Source: Flavihumibacter cheonanensis (GTDB lineage: Bacteria; Bacteroidota; Bacteroidia; Chitinophagales; Chitinophagaceae). From it: 64,000 bases of DNA. The stretch's first letter is position 1. Each line of letters begins with the position of its first letter. The DNA lies in NCBI RefSeq assembly GCF_022352215.1, contig NZ_JAKRWF010000005.1:124001-188000 (forward strand), in the 5' to 3' direction. The position numbers were made by a program, and so were the translations under genes. Below, one piece after another: positions 52,828 through 61,103 of this stretch. Below the pieces are notes generated by a model. That model did no database searches. It was not told the DNA's origin and was given only the letters and a program-made list of their open reading frames with translations.

Positions 52828-53709
52828 ATGTCAGGAGCATTAAAAGAAGTACGCAACCGGATCAAATCCGTTCAGAGCACTCAGCAGATCACCAAAGCCA
52901 TGAAAATGGTTAGTGCCGCCAAATTGCGCCGTGCGCAGGATGCGATTCTTCAGATGCGTCCCTACGCTACCAAATTGCAGGAAATGCTGTCCAATATCGT
53001 CAGCAATTCTGAAGGTGAAGTAGGGGGGGCTCTGGCAACCGAGCGTCCGGTGGAAAAAGTGCTGCTGATTGTAATTACCAGTGATCGCGGACTGGCAGGT
53101 GCCTACAATGCCAATATCATTAAAGCTGCCAAAGCGGTTATTGCTGAGCGTTACAGTGCCCAGCAGGCCCAGGGAAATGTGAAGATCTGGAACATTGGTA
53201 AGAAAGGCTATGAGGCGATGCTGAAAGCCAACTACAAAACCGACGCTACTTATAAAGATATTTTCCTTGATCTCCGTTTCGAAACAGTTCAGGCCTGTGC
53301 CCAGGCTGCTGTTAAGGCTTTTGAGAACAAAGAGTTTGATGTAGTTGAAATTGTATATAGTGAGTTCAAGAATGCCGCTACCCAGCGTTTTGTGGTGGAG
53401 CGTTTCCTCCCAATTCCAAAGGTTACGGCAGCAGCGAATGCAAAAAAGAGTGATTTCATTTTTGAGCCCAATAAAGAAGAACTGATTGCTGAACTAATGC
53501 CTAAAATTCTGAATACCCAGTTGTACAAGGCAGTACTGGATGCCAATGCATCTGAGCACGGAGCACGTATGACGGCCATGGATAAGGCATCTGAAAACGC
53601 AAATGAACTGCTTCGCAGTCTCAAGATCAGCTACAACCGCGCCCGCCAGGCAGCCATCACTACCGAACTGACCGAGATCGTGAGTGGAGCTGCTGCGCTC
53701 CAGGGCTAA
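52828..53709 (+). CDS. atpG: F1F0 ATP synthase gamma subunit
   Basis: Protein of 293 residues from the ATG at 52828; in-frame codons upstream run through the promoter. The central rotor shaft of F1. Typical N-terminal coiled coil LKEVRNRIKSVQSTQQITKAMKMVSAAKLRRA, the LLIVITSDRGLAGAYNANI strand-loop, and the C-terminal coiled coil ending EHGARMTAMDKASENA and ITTELTEIVSGAAAL. Full length. No other atp gene is in the window; alpha, beta and the other subunits must be elsewhere. Neighbours are secA (divergent) and scpB. Confidence 0.97.
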   Translation: MSGALKEVRNRIKSVQSTQQITKAMKMVSAAKLRRAQDAILQMRPYATKLQEMLSNIVSNSEGEVGGALATERPVEKVLLIVITSDRGLAGAYNANIIKAAKAVIAERYSAQQAQGNVKIWNIGKKGYEAMLKANYKTDATYKDIFLDLRFETVQACAQAAVKAFENKEFDVVEIVYSEFKNAATQRFVVERFLPIPKVTAAANAKKSDFIFEPNKEELIAELMPKILNTQLYKAVLDANASEHGARMTAMDKASENANELLRSLKISYNRARQAAITTELTEIVSGAAALQG

Positions 53710-53836
53710 TTTCAGGGGCTTTTCCACATTGTGTATAACTCCATTTCCTGTTTTTAGCATTTTTGAGAAGCTTGCGGCATGTTCATTGCTGCCTTAGCAT
53801 AGGATCGTGTGTATTGGAAATTAAAATGTTGAAACC

Positions 53837-54604
53837 ATGGAAATCGGAAATATCATCCCTCATATTGAAGCCCTCATTTTCGCAAGTGAAAAACCATTGG
53901 GTGCTATCGAACTGACCGATCTTATCAACCAGGCTTTTGGCTTTATGGAAGATAAATTGACACTTGATCAGATTGAAGCTGGCATTGAGGGTATCGTTGA
54001 AAAATACCAGTCAGAGTTTTACCCATTTGAACTCCGTTTCAGCGGTGGTGGCTGGCAATTCCTTACCAAGAAGGAATACCACAAAACCGTTGCCCAGCTG
54101 AATGGTGATAAATTCCTGAAGCGCCTGAGTCCGGCAGCTATGGAAACCCTTGCAATTATTGCCTACAAGCAACCTATCACCAAAGGGGAAATTGAAGCGA
54201 TCCGCGGTGTTAGTGCTGATTACTCCATCCAGAAATTACTGGAGAAAGAATTGATCGTTATCAGTGGCCGTAATGAGGATATGCCAGGCAAACCGCTGGT
54301 TTATACAACTTCCCGCTCCTTTATGGATTATTTCGGATTAAATGGTCCGGAAGACCTGCCCCGTATTAAAGAAGTTTTAGCAGATCAGGTAGTGGAACCA
54401 ACACTGCTAACTGGTGGACAGGTTCATGTTGCCAATGGAGATGATGAAGCCATTACCGACACACTGGTTGAAACCATCGAAGACGCAGATACCAACCGTG
54501 TTTGGCTGGTTAGCGAAACCGGTGAGTTGCTTGAAGCCGATGACCAGCAGGAAGAAGACAACCAGCAGGAAGAAAGTTCTCCGGAAGAAGATCCTGAACA
54601 ATAA
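53837..54604 (+). CDS. scpB: ScpB, segregation and condensation protein B
   Basis: Protein of 255 residues. Winged-helix subunit of the SMC-ScpAB complex that compacts and segregates the chromosome. Visible: IEALIFASEKPLG (N-terminal), WQFLTKKEYH, LSPAAMETLAIIAYKQPITKGEIEAIRGVSADYSIQKLLEKELI, which is the core signature, and LVYTTSRSFMDYFGLNGPEDLP. Unusual: an extension of about 65 residues beyond the core that ends in a Glu/Gln-rich acidic tail (DDQQEEDNQQEESSPEEDPEQ region). It starts 127 nt after atpG and 66 nt before lysA. Confidence 0.95.
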   Translation: MEIGNIIPHIEALIFASEKPLGAIELTDLINQAFGFMEDKLTLDQIEAGIEGIVEKYQSEFYPFELRFSGGGWQFLTKKEYHKTVAQLNGDKFLKRLSPAAMETLAIIAYKQPITKGEIEAIRGVSADYSIQKLLEKELIVISGRNEDMPGKPLVYTTSRSFMDYFGLNGPEDLPRIKEVLADQVVEPTLLTGGQVHVANGDDEAITDTLVETIEDADTNRVWLVSETGELLEADDQQEEDNQQEESSPEEDPEQ

Positions 54605-54670
54605 GCGACCATCCCTTCGCAAATAAGACAGAACTGCTGTATATTCGCCAAATTTGCAAGCAATCTAGTT

Positions 54671-55876
54671 ATGTCTTATTTATCGGATGAAACGCTGGTG
54701 CAGTTAGCACAGGAATATGGTACGCCTCTGTACGTGTACAATGCCAATCAAATTAGTGAGCAGTACAACAAATTGCAGTCTGCCTTTAAAAAGGTGAACG
54801 CACGCTTTTTTTATGCCTGTAAAGCACTCAGCAATATCAATGTACTCAAATACATTGAATCTCTTGGAGCATCCCTCGATTGCGTAAGTATTCACGAAGT
54901 ACAACTCGGCCTTAAAGCTGGTTTTACTCCCGATAGAATTCTATTCACCCCCAACTGTGTTGATTTTGCCGAAGTAGATGAAGGCAAAAAACTCGGGGTT
55001 AATATCAATATTGATAATATCTCTATTCTCGAACAGTTCGGTTCCAAATACAAAGGTTCCTACCCCATCTGCATCCGGTTTAATCCGCATATCATGGGTG
55101 GAGGGAATTATAAAATTTCAACCGGACATATCGACAGTAAGTTTGGTATTTCAATTCACCAACTCCGCCATATTGAACGTGTGGTAAAAACAACCGGTCT
55201 TAATATTGAAGGTATTCACATGCATACCGGTAGTGATATTAAGGATGTAAATGTATTTCTCCAGGGACTTGAAGTGATGTTTGAACTCGCTACGCATTTC
55301 CCTGATTTGAAATTTATTGATCTGGGAAGTGGTTTCAAAGTGCCTTACCAGGATGGAGACGTTCAAACCGATATTGATTTGCTGGGTGAAAAAGTGGCGG
55401 AGGCATTTACTGCTTACCAGCAGGAAACCGGAAAAGACCTGCAGGTTTGGTTTGAGCCCGGAAAATTTCTCGTGAGTGAAAGTGGCTATTTCATTGTAAA
55501 AGCCAATGTTATTAAACAAACTACCGCAACTGTTTTTGTGGGCGTAAATAGTGGCTTCAATCACTTAATCCGCCCCATGTTCTACGACGCCTATCACAGA
55601 ATCCGTAATATTTCAAATCCCAATGGCAGTGATCGGATTTATACGGTTGTGGGAAATATCTGTGAAACCGACACCTTTGCCTGGGATCGCACCCTGAATG
55701 AAGTACGTGAAGGTGATTTCCTGGTTTTCTATAACGCAGGCGCCTACGGTTTTGAGATGTCTTCCAACTTTAACAGCCGCCTGAAACCTGCGGAAGTGAT
55801 GGTGTTGGATGGAGAATCAAGACTTATCCGCCGGCGCGATACGTTTGATGATTTACTACGCAATCAAATAATTTAA
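54671..55876 (+). CDS. lysA: Diaminopimelate decarboxylase
   Basis: Protein of 401 residues. PLP enzyme of the alanine racemase fold that converts meso-diaminopimelate to lysine. Visible: TPLYVYN (N-terminal), PLP lysine K51 in FYACKALSN, GLNIEGIHMHTGSD, DLGSGFKVPY, the FEPGKFLVSESG segment, and the partner-subunit GNICETDTFA with the catalytic Cys near 320. It also contains NAGAYGFEMSSNFN near the end. Typical length. Same strand as scpB and the ferritin-like genes, but with gaps of about 67 nt on both sides. Confidence 0.95.
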   Translation: MSYLSDETLVQLAQEYGTPLYVYNANQISEQYNKLQSAFKKVNARFFYACKALSNINVLKYIESLGASLDCVSIHEVQLGLKAGFTPDRILFTPNCVDFAEVDEGKKLGVNINIDNISILEQFGSKYKGSYPICIRFNPHIMGGGNYKISTGHIDSKFGISIHQLRHIERVVKTTGLNIEGIHMHTGSDIKDVNVFLQGLEVMFELATHFPDLKFIDLGSGFKVPYQDGDVQTDIDLLGEKVAEAFTAYQQETGKDLQVWFEPGKFLVSESGYFIVKANVIKQTTATVFVGVNSGFNHLIRPMFYDAYHRIRNISNPNGSDRIYTVVGNICETDTFAWDRTLNEVREGDFLVFYNAGAYGFEMSSNFNSRLKPAEVMVLDGESRLIRRRDTFDDLLRNQII

Positions 55877-55944
55877 ACTTCAGCCAATCCATACATTTCG
55901 GTTTCTCGTAAATGGTATATCCTTTAACCAGAAAATCGAAATGT

Positions 55945-56610
55945 ATGATCCAAAAATCTTCTGAGGCCTTGTCAAGGCGCGCCTTTCTTGGTATGGCAGG
56001 AGCAGCTACCGGCATGATGGTGCTTGCTTCTTCCTGTAGCAAGAATGATGATGACAACATGATGAATAATGGGGTAGACCTTGGCAACGGGGATGTAGGT
56101 ATCCTCAACTACGCCTATGCGCTCGAACAACTCGAAGCCGCGTTTTATACAAGAGTTGCGCAGTCTCCCTATAACGGAATTTCAGCATCCGAAAATGCCT
56201 TGCTCACCGATATCCGCGATCATGAAATCGCGCATCGGGAGTTCTTCAAATCCGCGCTGGCAGGAGCAGCTATCTCCAATCTGGAATTCGATTTCAGTGC
56301 CGTTGATTTCAGCAGCAGAGCCAGTGTGCTGGCTACGGCTAAAGCATTTGAAGACTTAGGGGTTTCCGCATACAATGGTGCCGGCAAATTGATTGTTACC
56401 CCAGATTATCTCACTCTCGCCGGAAAGATTGTTTCCGTGGAAGCCCGGCATGCAGCGTATATCAGAGACCTGATCAGCAATGGAAGTTTCGCCGACAATA
56501 CAGTTGTTGATATGAATGGCTTGGATACCAGCCGTATGCCCGCAGATGTACTGGCTGTTGCTGCCGGTTTTATCAAAACAAAAATCAACGCGTCTAATCT
56601 TCCCCGTTAA
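55945..56610 (+). CDS. Ferritin-like domain protein, Tat-exported lipoprotein
   Basis: Protein of 221 residues from the ATG at 55945 (an alternative ATG at 55912 adds 11 residues). Tat motif SRRAFLG (10-16), hydrophobic stretch, then a lipobox-like LASSC with C31, so probably exported folded and lipidated. The Ferritin_2 four-helix bundle follows: ALEQLEAAFYTRV, DIRDHEIAHREFFKSAL, AKAFEDLGVSAYNGAG and VSVEARHAAYIRDLI, with the Glu and His expected for a di-iron site. Role in oxidative stress or iron is inferred. Paired with a paralogue 20 nt downstream. Confidence 0.9.
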   Translation: MIQKSSEALSRRAFLGMAGAATGMMVLASSCSKNDDDNMMNNGVDLGNGDVGILNYAYALEQLEAAFYTRVAQSPYNGISASENALLTDIRDHEIAHREFFKSALAGAAISNLEFDFSAVDFSSRASVLATAKAFEDLGVSAYNGAGKLIVTPDYLTLAGKIVSVEARHAAYIRDLISNGSFADNTVVDMNGLDTSRMPADVLAVAAGFIKTKINASNLPR

Positions 56611-56630
56611 CACCACAAAAAAAGAATGTT

Positions 56631-57467
56631 ATGGAATTCCAACACATCATAAATGAAATTAAAAAAGTGGATCCGGAAATGCCGGAAAGACTGAGTGATC
56701 GCCGTACTGCCATGAAATCTTTTGCAGGAATCGGTGCGAAAATTGGCCTGGCAGCGTTGCCTTTTTTTATCGGATCCATATTCAAAAAAGCCTATGCACA
56801 ATCAGGTCCCTCCCAAAATGTGGTACTGGATGTATTGAATTATGCATTAACGCTGGAATACCTGGAAGCAGAATTCTATGCGATGGGTATTGCAAAAGGA
56901 ACAGCCCTCGTGCCTGCTGGTGCCCCGGCTGCAGCAATCAAAACAATCGGTGATCATGAAGCAGCACATGTGGAATTTTTGAAAACTGCGATCACTGCTT
57001 CTGGAGGAACTCCTGTTGCTAAACCTACTTTTGATTTCACTGCCGGAGGAACTTTTGCCAATGTTTTCACTGATTATGCAACCTTCCTGGCAGTTGCCCA
57101 AACCTTTGAAGATACAGGGGTGCGCGCTTACAAAGGAAGAGCTGCAGAAATAACAGGCGGCGGCGACTTGCTCACTGCAGCACTTAATATTCATTCAGTA
57201 GAAGCCCGCCATGCCGCACATATCCGGACCATGCGCAAAGCAAATGGGTTTGGAGATGTGAAGCCATGGATCACGGGAAAAGAATCCGGTATAGGTTCGG
57301 TTGTGCAAGCTAGTTATGATGGAGAAGAGATGACTACACAAGCTGGAATCAACATAGTTAACATCAATGGTGCAATGATCTCAGCCTCGGCTGCTACGGA
57401 GGCTTTTGATGAAGGCCTGACCAAAGAACAGGTATTGGCCATTGTTGGTCCTTTTATCGTTCAGTAA
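56631..57467 (+). CDS. Ferritin-like domain protein, second of pair
   Basis: Protein of 278 residues. N-terminal cytoplasmic tail of about 22 residues, then DRRTAMKSFAGIGAKIGLAALPFF and a signal-like end KAYAQ (about 57). It has a twin Arg but lacks the canonical Phe at the next position. Ferritin_2 bundle: ALTLEYLEAEFYAMG, IGDHEAAHVEFLKTAI, AQTFEDTGVRAYKGRA and HSVEARHAAHIRTM, keeping the Glu/His ligands. A further 80-residue C-terminal region includes ITGKESGIGSVVQ. Co-transcribed with the upstream copy and closed by a terminator at 57492-57513. Confidence 0.9.
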   Translation: MEFQHIINEIKKVDPEMPERLSDRRTAMKSFAGIGAKIGLAALPFFIGSIFKKAYAQSGPSQNVVLDVLNYALTLEYLEAEFYAMGIAKGTALVPAGAPAAAIKTIGDHEAAHVEFLKTAITASGGTPVAKPTFDFTAGGTFANVFTDYATFLAVAQTFEDTGVRAYKGRAAEITGGGDLLTAALNIHSVEARHAAHIRTMRKANGFGDVKPWITGKESGIGSVVQASYDGEEMTTQAGINIVNINGAMISASAATEAFDEGLTKEQVLAIVGPFIVQ

Positions 57468-57491
57468 TATGGTCCGGTTGTGTTGTTGGTC

Positions 57492-57518
57492 TGCCGCGTC
57501 TTAAGACGCGGCATTTTT
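57492..57518 (+). terminator. Intrinsic terminator after the ferritin-like pair
   Basis: A 22-nt perfect palindrome (TGCCGCGTCTT with AAGACGCGGCA, 57492-57513) followed by five Ts. It begins 25 nt past the stop. Confidence 0.92.
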
Positions 57519-57562
57519 ATTTCCCCCGGATTTGGTATATTTAGTTACAATCCATCTGCCAC

Positions 57563-58048
57563 ATGCATGAATCGAATGCTTTTCTGCAACTAGTGAATAG
57601 TTCCTTCCGGTTTCGGTTGTTCATGCTTATGAAATTGCCCAGTGCTTTTTTTGCCGGTGTTAGGGTGGTATCCGCAACGGATGAACGTAGCGATGTTTCA
57701 GTTCCTTATAAATGGTTCACTCAAAATCCTTTTCGTTCAACCTATTTTGCCTGCCTTGCAATGGCCGCTGAAATGAGTACAGGTTTGCTGGCGATGGCCC
57801 AAACCTGGAAACGACAGCCAGCAGTTTCCATGCTGGTAACCGGTCTCGAAGCTGCTTATCATAAAAAAGCAACCGGTGTAACCATTTTCACCTGTGTACA
57901 AGGCAAAGAAATTGCTGAGGCAGTAAATCTGGCAGTTACTACCGGTGAAGCACAAATGATCCGGGTACTCTCAAAAGGACTCACACAATCCGGAGAACTG
58001 GTGGCAGAATTTTATATTACCTGGTCTTTTAAAACAAAAAAAATATGA
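57563..58048 (+). CDS. DUF4442 hotdog-fold thioesterase-like protein
   Basis: Protein of 161 residues. Follows the DUF4442/YiiD-C-type hotdog pattern: RLFMLMKLPSAFFAGVRVVSATDERSDVSVPYKWFTQNPFRSTYFACLAMAAEMSTG, with an NPFRS-type conserved motif and the long central helix STYFACLAMAAEMSTGLL, then strands HKKATGVTIFTC and VAEFYITWSF. Probably an acyl-CoA thioesterase; substrate unknown. The stop overlaps the start of the next gene by 4 nt (ATGA), so translation is coupled. Confidence 0.8.
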   Translation: MHESNAFLQLVNSSFRFRLFMLMKLPSAFFAGVRVVSATDERSDVSVPYKWFTQNPFRSTYFACLAMAAEMSTGLLAMAQTWKRQPAVSMLVTGLEAAYHKKATGVTIFTCVQGKEIAEAVNLAVTTGEAQMIRVLSKGLTQSGELVAEFYITWSFKTKKI

Positions 58049-59448
58049 AGATTGCTTTCCACGGTGCAGCCCGTTCTGTTACGGGGTCCAAACACCTGCT
58101 TACCTTAAAGAATGGTCGTAAAATTTTGCTGGACTGTGGAATGTTCCAGGGAATGGGCAAAGAAACGGACTCCCTGAACCGGCACTGGGGTTTCGATCCT
58201 TCAGAAGTGAATCTCGTAATTCTTTCCCATGCACATATAGATCATAGCGGACTCCTTCCTAAACTCGTAAGCGACGGTTTCCAGGGGAAAATTTATTGCA
58301 CTCCCGCCACTCGTGCACTAGCTGGAATTTTATTGGAAGACTCTGCAGAAATCCAGGAAGATGATGTAAAATACATCAACAAAAAAAGAGCAGCTGCAGG
58401 TCAGCCATACCTGAAACCCTTATATACCAGGGAAGATGCACATGCTGTAAACGGGATGTTTCATGAAGTCGATTATGGAAACTGGTTTGAAATTGAAGAA
58501 GGAGTGGAGTTACTCTTTACCGATGTGGGCCATATTATTGGAAGCGCCGCCGTTCACTTACGCATAACCGAAAATGGAAAAACAGAACAGCTAACTTTTA
58601 GCGGAGATGTTGGACGCTACCGCGATATCATTCTGCGCTCCCCGGAAGTTTTTCCGCAAGCAGATTATATCATTCTTGAATCTACCTATGGAAATAGCCT
58701 GCACGACCTCCAGGTTACCACTCCCGACCACTTGCTGGAATGGATTGAAAAAGTTTGTGTGCAACGCAAGGGGAAACTGATCATCCCAGCCTTTAGTGTT
58801 GGCAGAACACAGGAAATTCTGTATTCCCTCAACCAGCTCGAAGTAGAAAGAAGATTGCCTGAACTGGACTATTTTGTAGATAGTCCGCTTAGTATTGAGG
58901 CAACAGAGATGATTAAACGCTATCCTCAATATTTTAATAAAACCATTCAACGCCTGCTGCAATCAGACAATGATCCTTTCCATTTTAATGGTCTCAAATA
59001 CGTTAAAACGGTGGATGAATCCAAGCTGCTCAACTTCCGGAATGAACCCTGCGTCATTATCAGCGCTAGTGGCATGGCGGATGCAGGAAGAGTGAAGCAC
59101 CATATCAGTAACAATGTCGAAAACAGTCGCAATGCGATTCTAATGGTTGGATATTGTGAACCAAGCTCATTGGGAGCACGACTCCTTTCTGGAAGAAAGG
59201 AAGTCTCTATTTTTGGCGTGGAACATGAAGTGCATGCTGAAATCGGTTCTGTACGCAGCATGAGTGCCCATGGCGATTACGAAGATCTTAGTCAATGGCT
59301 GGGTTGCCAGGATTATAAGGCAGTTAAAAAACTATTCCTGGTGCATGGAGAATACGATGTACAGCAACAGTTCAAACAACGTCTACTGAACAAAGGGTTT
59401 CTCGATGTTGAAATCCCCGAACGCCACTGGGAAGTAGGGCTTAGCTAA
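58045..59448 (+). CDS. Metallo-beta-lactamase/beta-CASP RNA-processing-type hydrolase
   Basis: Protein of 467 residues. MBL fold with the zinc motif SHAHIDHSG (H62, H64, D66, H67), GHIIGSAAVHL and the GDVGRYRD strand, then the beta-CASP insertion (IIPAFSVGRTQEILY, PLSIEATEMI) and C-terminal ISASGMADAGRVKHH and MSAHGDYEDLSQW. It resembles YSH1/CPSF-73-type enzymes and bacterial RNase-like MBL hydrolases that cleave RNA. Cytoplasmic. Translationally coupled to the DUF4442 gene; overlaps the convergent metZ gene by 8 nt at the 3' ends. Confidence 0.92.
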   Translation: MKIAFHGAARSVTGSKHLLTLKNGRKILLDCGMFQGMGKETDSLNRHWGFDPSEVNLVILSHAHIDHSGLLPKLVSDGFQGKIYCTPATRALAGILLEDSAEIQEDDVKYINKKRAAAGQPYLKPLYTREDAHAVNGMFHEVDYGNWFEIEEGVELLFTDVGHIIGSAAVHLRITENGKTEQLTFSGDVGRYRDIILRSPEVFPQADYIILESTYGNSLHDLQVTTPDHLLEWIEKVCVQRKGKLIIPAFSVGRTQEILYSLNQLEVERRLPELDYFVDSPLSIEATEMIKRYPQYFNKTIQRLLQSDNDPFHFNGLKYVKTVDESKLLNFRNEPCVIISASGMADAGRVKHHISNNVENSRNAILMVGYCEPSSLGARLLSGRKEVSIFGVEHEVHAEIGSVRSMSAHGDYEDLSQWLGCQDYKAVKKLFLVHGEYDVQQQFKQRLLNKGFLDVEIPERHWEVGLS

Positions 59449-60607
59449 GCTCCAATGCCTGCAGGATGTCTTCCAGGATATCCTGTTTGTTTTCCAGGCC
59501 AACTGAAATCCGAATCAAACCCGGACTGATACCTACAGCCATTCTTTCTGCTTCTGTCAGTTTACCATGTGTGGTGCTTGCAGGATGAGACGCAATGGAT
59601 CGGGTATCTCCCAGGTTTGCAGACAGTGATAACATTTTCAGGTTATTCAGGAACTTCCTGCCAGCTTCCACGCCGCCATTTAATTCAAAGCAGACTATGC
59701 CACCACCATTTTGCATCTGCTTTTGAGCAATTGCATATTGCGGATGGTTGGGCAAAAATGGATATTTAACCCAGGATAATTTCGGATGTCCTGATAATTG
59801 TTCTGCCAGGTACAACGCATTGGAAGCATGACGATCCATTCTCACTTCCAAGGTTTCCAGGCTCTTGCTGAGTATCCATGCATTGAAGGGCGATAAAGAA
59901 GGACCGGTACTTCTGCAAAACAGGTACACTTCTTTGATTAATTCCTTTTTTCCCAGCACAACGCCTCCTAATACCCGTCCTTGTCCATCCAGCCACTTCG
60001 TAGCAGAATGGATCACCAGGTCGGCGCCCCAGGCTGCCGGCTGCTGATTCACCGGTGTAGCAAAACAGTTGTCTACATTTACCAGCAATCCATATTTGTC
60101 AGCCAGGGTTCGCACTGCTTCGAGGTCAATAATTTCCAATGCAGGATTCGTCGGAGTTTCAAGGTAGATCATCTTTGTATTGGGCTTGATCGACGCTTCC
60201 CAACTTCCGATATCACTGGCATCTACATAACTGTGCTCAATGCCATATTTAGGAAGGTATTTGGTGATGACCGTATGCGTGCTTCCAAAAATGCTGCGGC
60301 AGGAGAGTAGATGATCTCCCTGTTTTAGAAAACTCATAAAGCTGGCAAAAATGGCACTCATTCCGGAGGCTGTAGCAAATCCTGCTTCTGTTCCTTCCAG
60401 CGTGCACATCCTGTCTACAAATTCCTGCACATTCGGATTGCTGAAACGACTGTAAATATTGTCTTCCGTTTCATCCGCAAAAGCTGCCCGCATATCTTCT
60501 GCATTGTCAAAACAGAAACTGCTGGTCAGATACATGGGCTGTGAATGTTCCATCTCATTCGTGCGTTCTATCTGTGTACGAATGAGTTTTGATATCGGGT
60601 GTTTCAT
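59441..60607 (-). CDS. metZ: O-acetyl/O-succinylhomoserine sulfhydrylase
   Basis: Protein of 388 residues. PLP-dependent Cys/Met metabolism enzyme. Visible: YSRFSNPNVQEF (active-site Tyr and Arg from the partner subunit), GFATASGMSAIFA, LETPTNPALEI, VDNCFATPVNQQP, PLP lysine K204 in IHSATKWLDGQGRVLGG and the C-terminal RISVGLENKQDILEDI. The MetZ assignment rather than a cystathionine synthase or lyase rests on the lack of a serine/cysteine-pathway neighbour and on metX opposite. Converts acylated homoserine plus sulfide to homocysteine. Lies 11 nt after osmC. Confidence 0.88.
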   Translation of the reverse strand: MKHPISKLIRTQIERTNEMEHSQPMYLTSSFCFDNAEDMRAAFADETEDNIYSRFSNPNVQEFVDRMCTLEGTEAGFATASGMSAIFASFMSFLKQGDHLLSCRSIFGSTHTVITKYLPKYGIEHSYVDASDIGSWEASIKPNTKMIYLETPTNPALEIIDLEAVRTLADKYGLLVNVDNCFATPVNQQPAAWGADLVIHSATKWLDGQGRVLGGVVLGKKELIKEVYLFCRSTGPSLSPFNAWILSKSLETLEVRMDRHASNALYLAEQLSGHPKLSWVKYPFLPNHPQYAIAQKQMQNGGGIVCFELNGGVEAGRKFLNNLKMLSLSANLGDTRSIASHPASTTHGKLTEAERMAVGISPGLIRISVGLENKQDILEDILQALELS

Positions 60608-60618
60608 GTACTTCTTGC

Positions 60619-61041
60619 TTAGGCTTTGATTCTTACCTCGTAACTGATCTCACAGCCACCACGACGCAGGGTTTCTGCAACTGAACAATATTTATCCATG
60701 GATAACTGGGCTGCACGTTTGGCTTTGTCCTCATCGATAGTACCACCCAGCGTAAATATGATGGTTGCTTTTTTCCAGAGCGCCGGTTCCTTCCCGGTTT
60801 CTCTTTCTGCTTCAATATGCATGTCAAAATGCGTGATCTCCTGGCGCTGTTTCTTCAGGATGCTTACTACATCGATGCCACTGCAACCTCCCAATCCCAT
60901 CAGCAATAACTGCATGGGACGAACACCAAAGTTGTTTCCTCCGGTTTCCGGACTCGTATCGATCTTTACGGTATGTCCATTCGCATCTGTTGCTTCAAAG
61001 CCATAATCGCCCGATGTTCTGATCACATCTATTTTAATCAT
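60619..61041 (-). CDS. OsmC/Ohr-family protein
   Basis: Protein of 140 residues with the two redox cysteines of the family: C53 (GLGGCSGIDVV) and C119 (MDKYCSVAETL). Also RPMQLLLMG and the HFDMHIEAER strand. It is a thiol peroxidase-like protein acting on organic hydroperoxides; subgroup resembles YhfA/OsmC-like proteins rather than Ohr. First gene of a unit with metZ, divergent from metX. The pairing with methionine genes suggests it is expressed together with sulfur assimilation. Confidence 0.9.
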   Translation of the reverse strand: MIKIDVIRTSGDYGFEATDANGHTVKIDTSPETGGNNFGVRPMQLLLMGLGGCSGIDVVSILKKQRQEITHFDMHIEAERETGKEPALWKKATIIFTLGGTIDEDKAKRAAQLSMDKYCSVAETLRRGGCEISYEVRIKA

Positions 61042-61069
61042 GTTACGCGGATTTTTTTATCAATTCTTA

Positions 61070-61077
61070 CAAAGGTA
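61070..61077 (-). promoter_or_regulatory. Candidate -7 box for osmC-metZ
   Basis: The minus strand reads TACCTTTG (exact TAnnTTTG match), 28 nt before the osmC ATG. No correctly spaced -33 TTTG. Confidence 0.4.
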
Positions 61078-61090
61078 ACGGAGGGAGCGT

Positions 61091-61098
61091 TTACTTTG
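61091..61098 (+). promoter_or_regulatory. Weak -7-like box for metX
   Basis: TTACTTTG differs from TAnnTTTG at one position and lies only 5 nt before the metX ATG, which would make the transcript leaderless. No SAM or other riboswitch fits in the 62-nt gap between osmC and metX. Confidence 0.25.
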
Positions 61099-61103
61099 CA
61101 GTT

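Noticed and set aside
61042-61103. SAM or other riboswitch between osmC and metX
   Set aside because: Only 62 nt are available, both directions need promoter and start there, and no multi-stem structure is visible.
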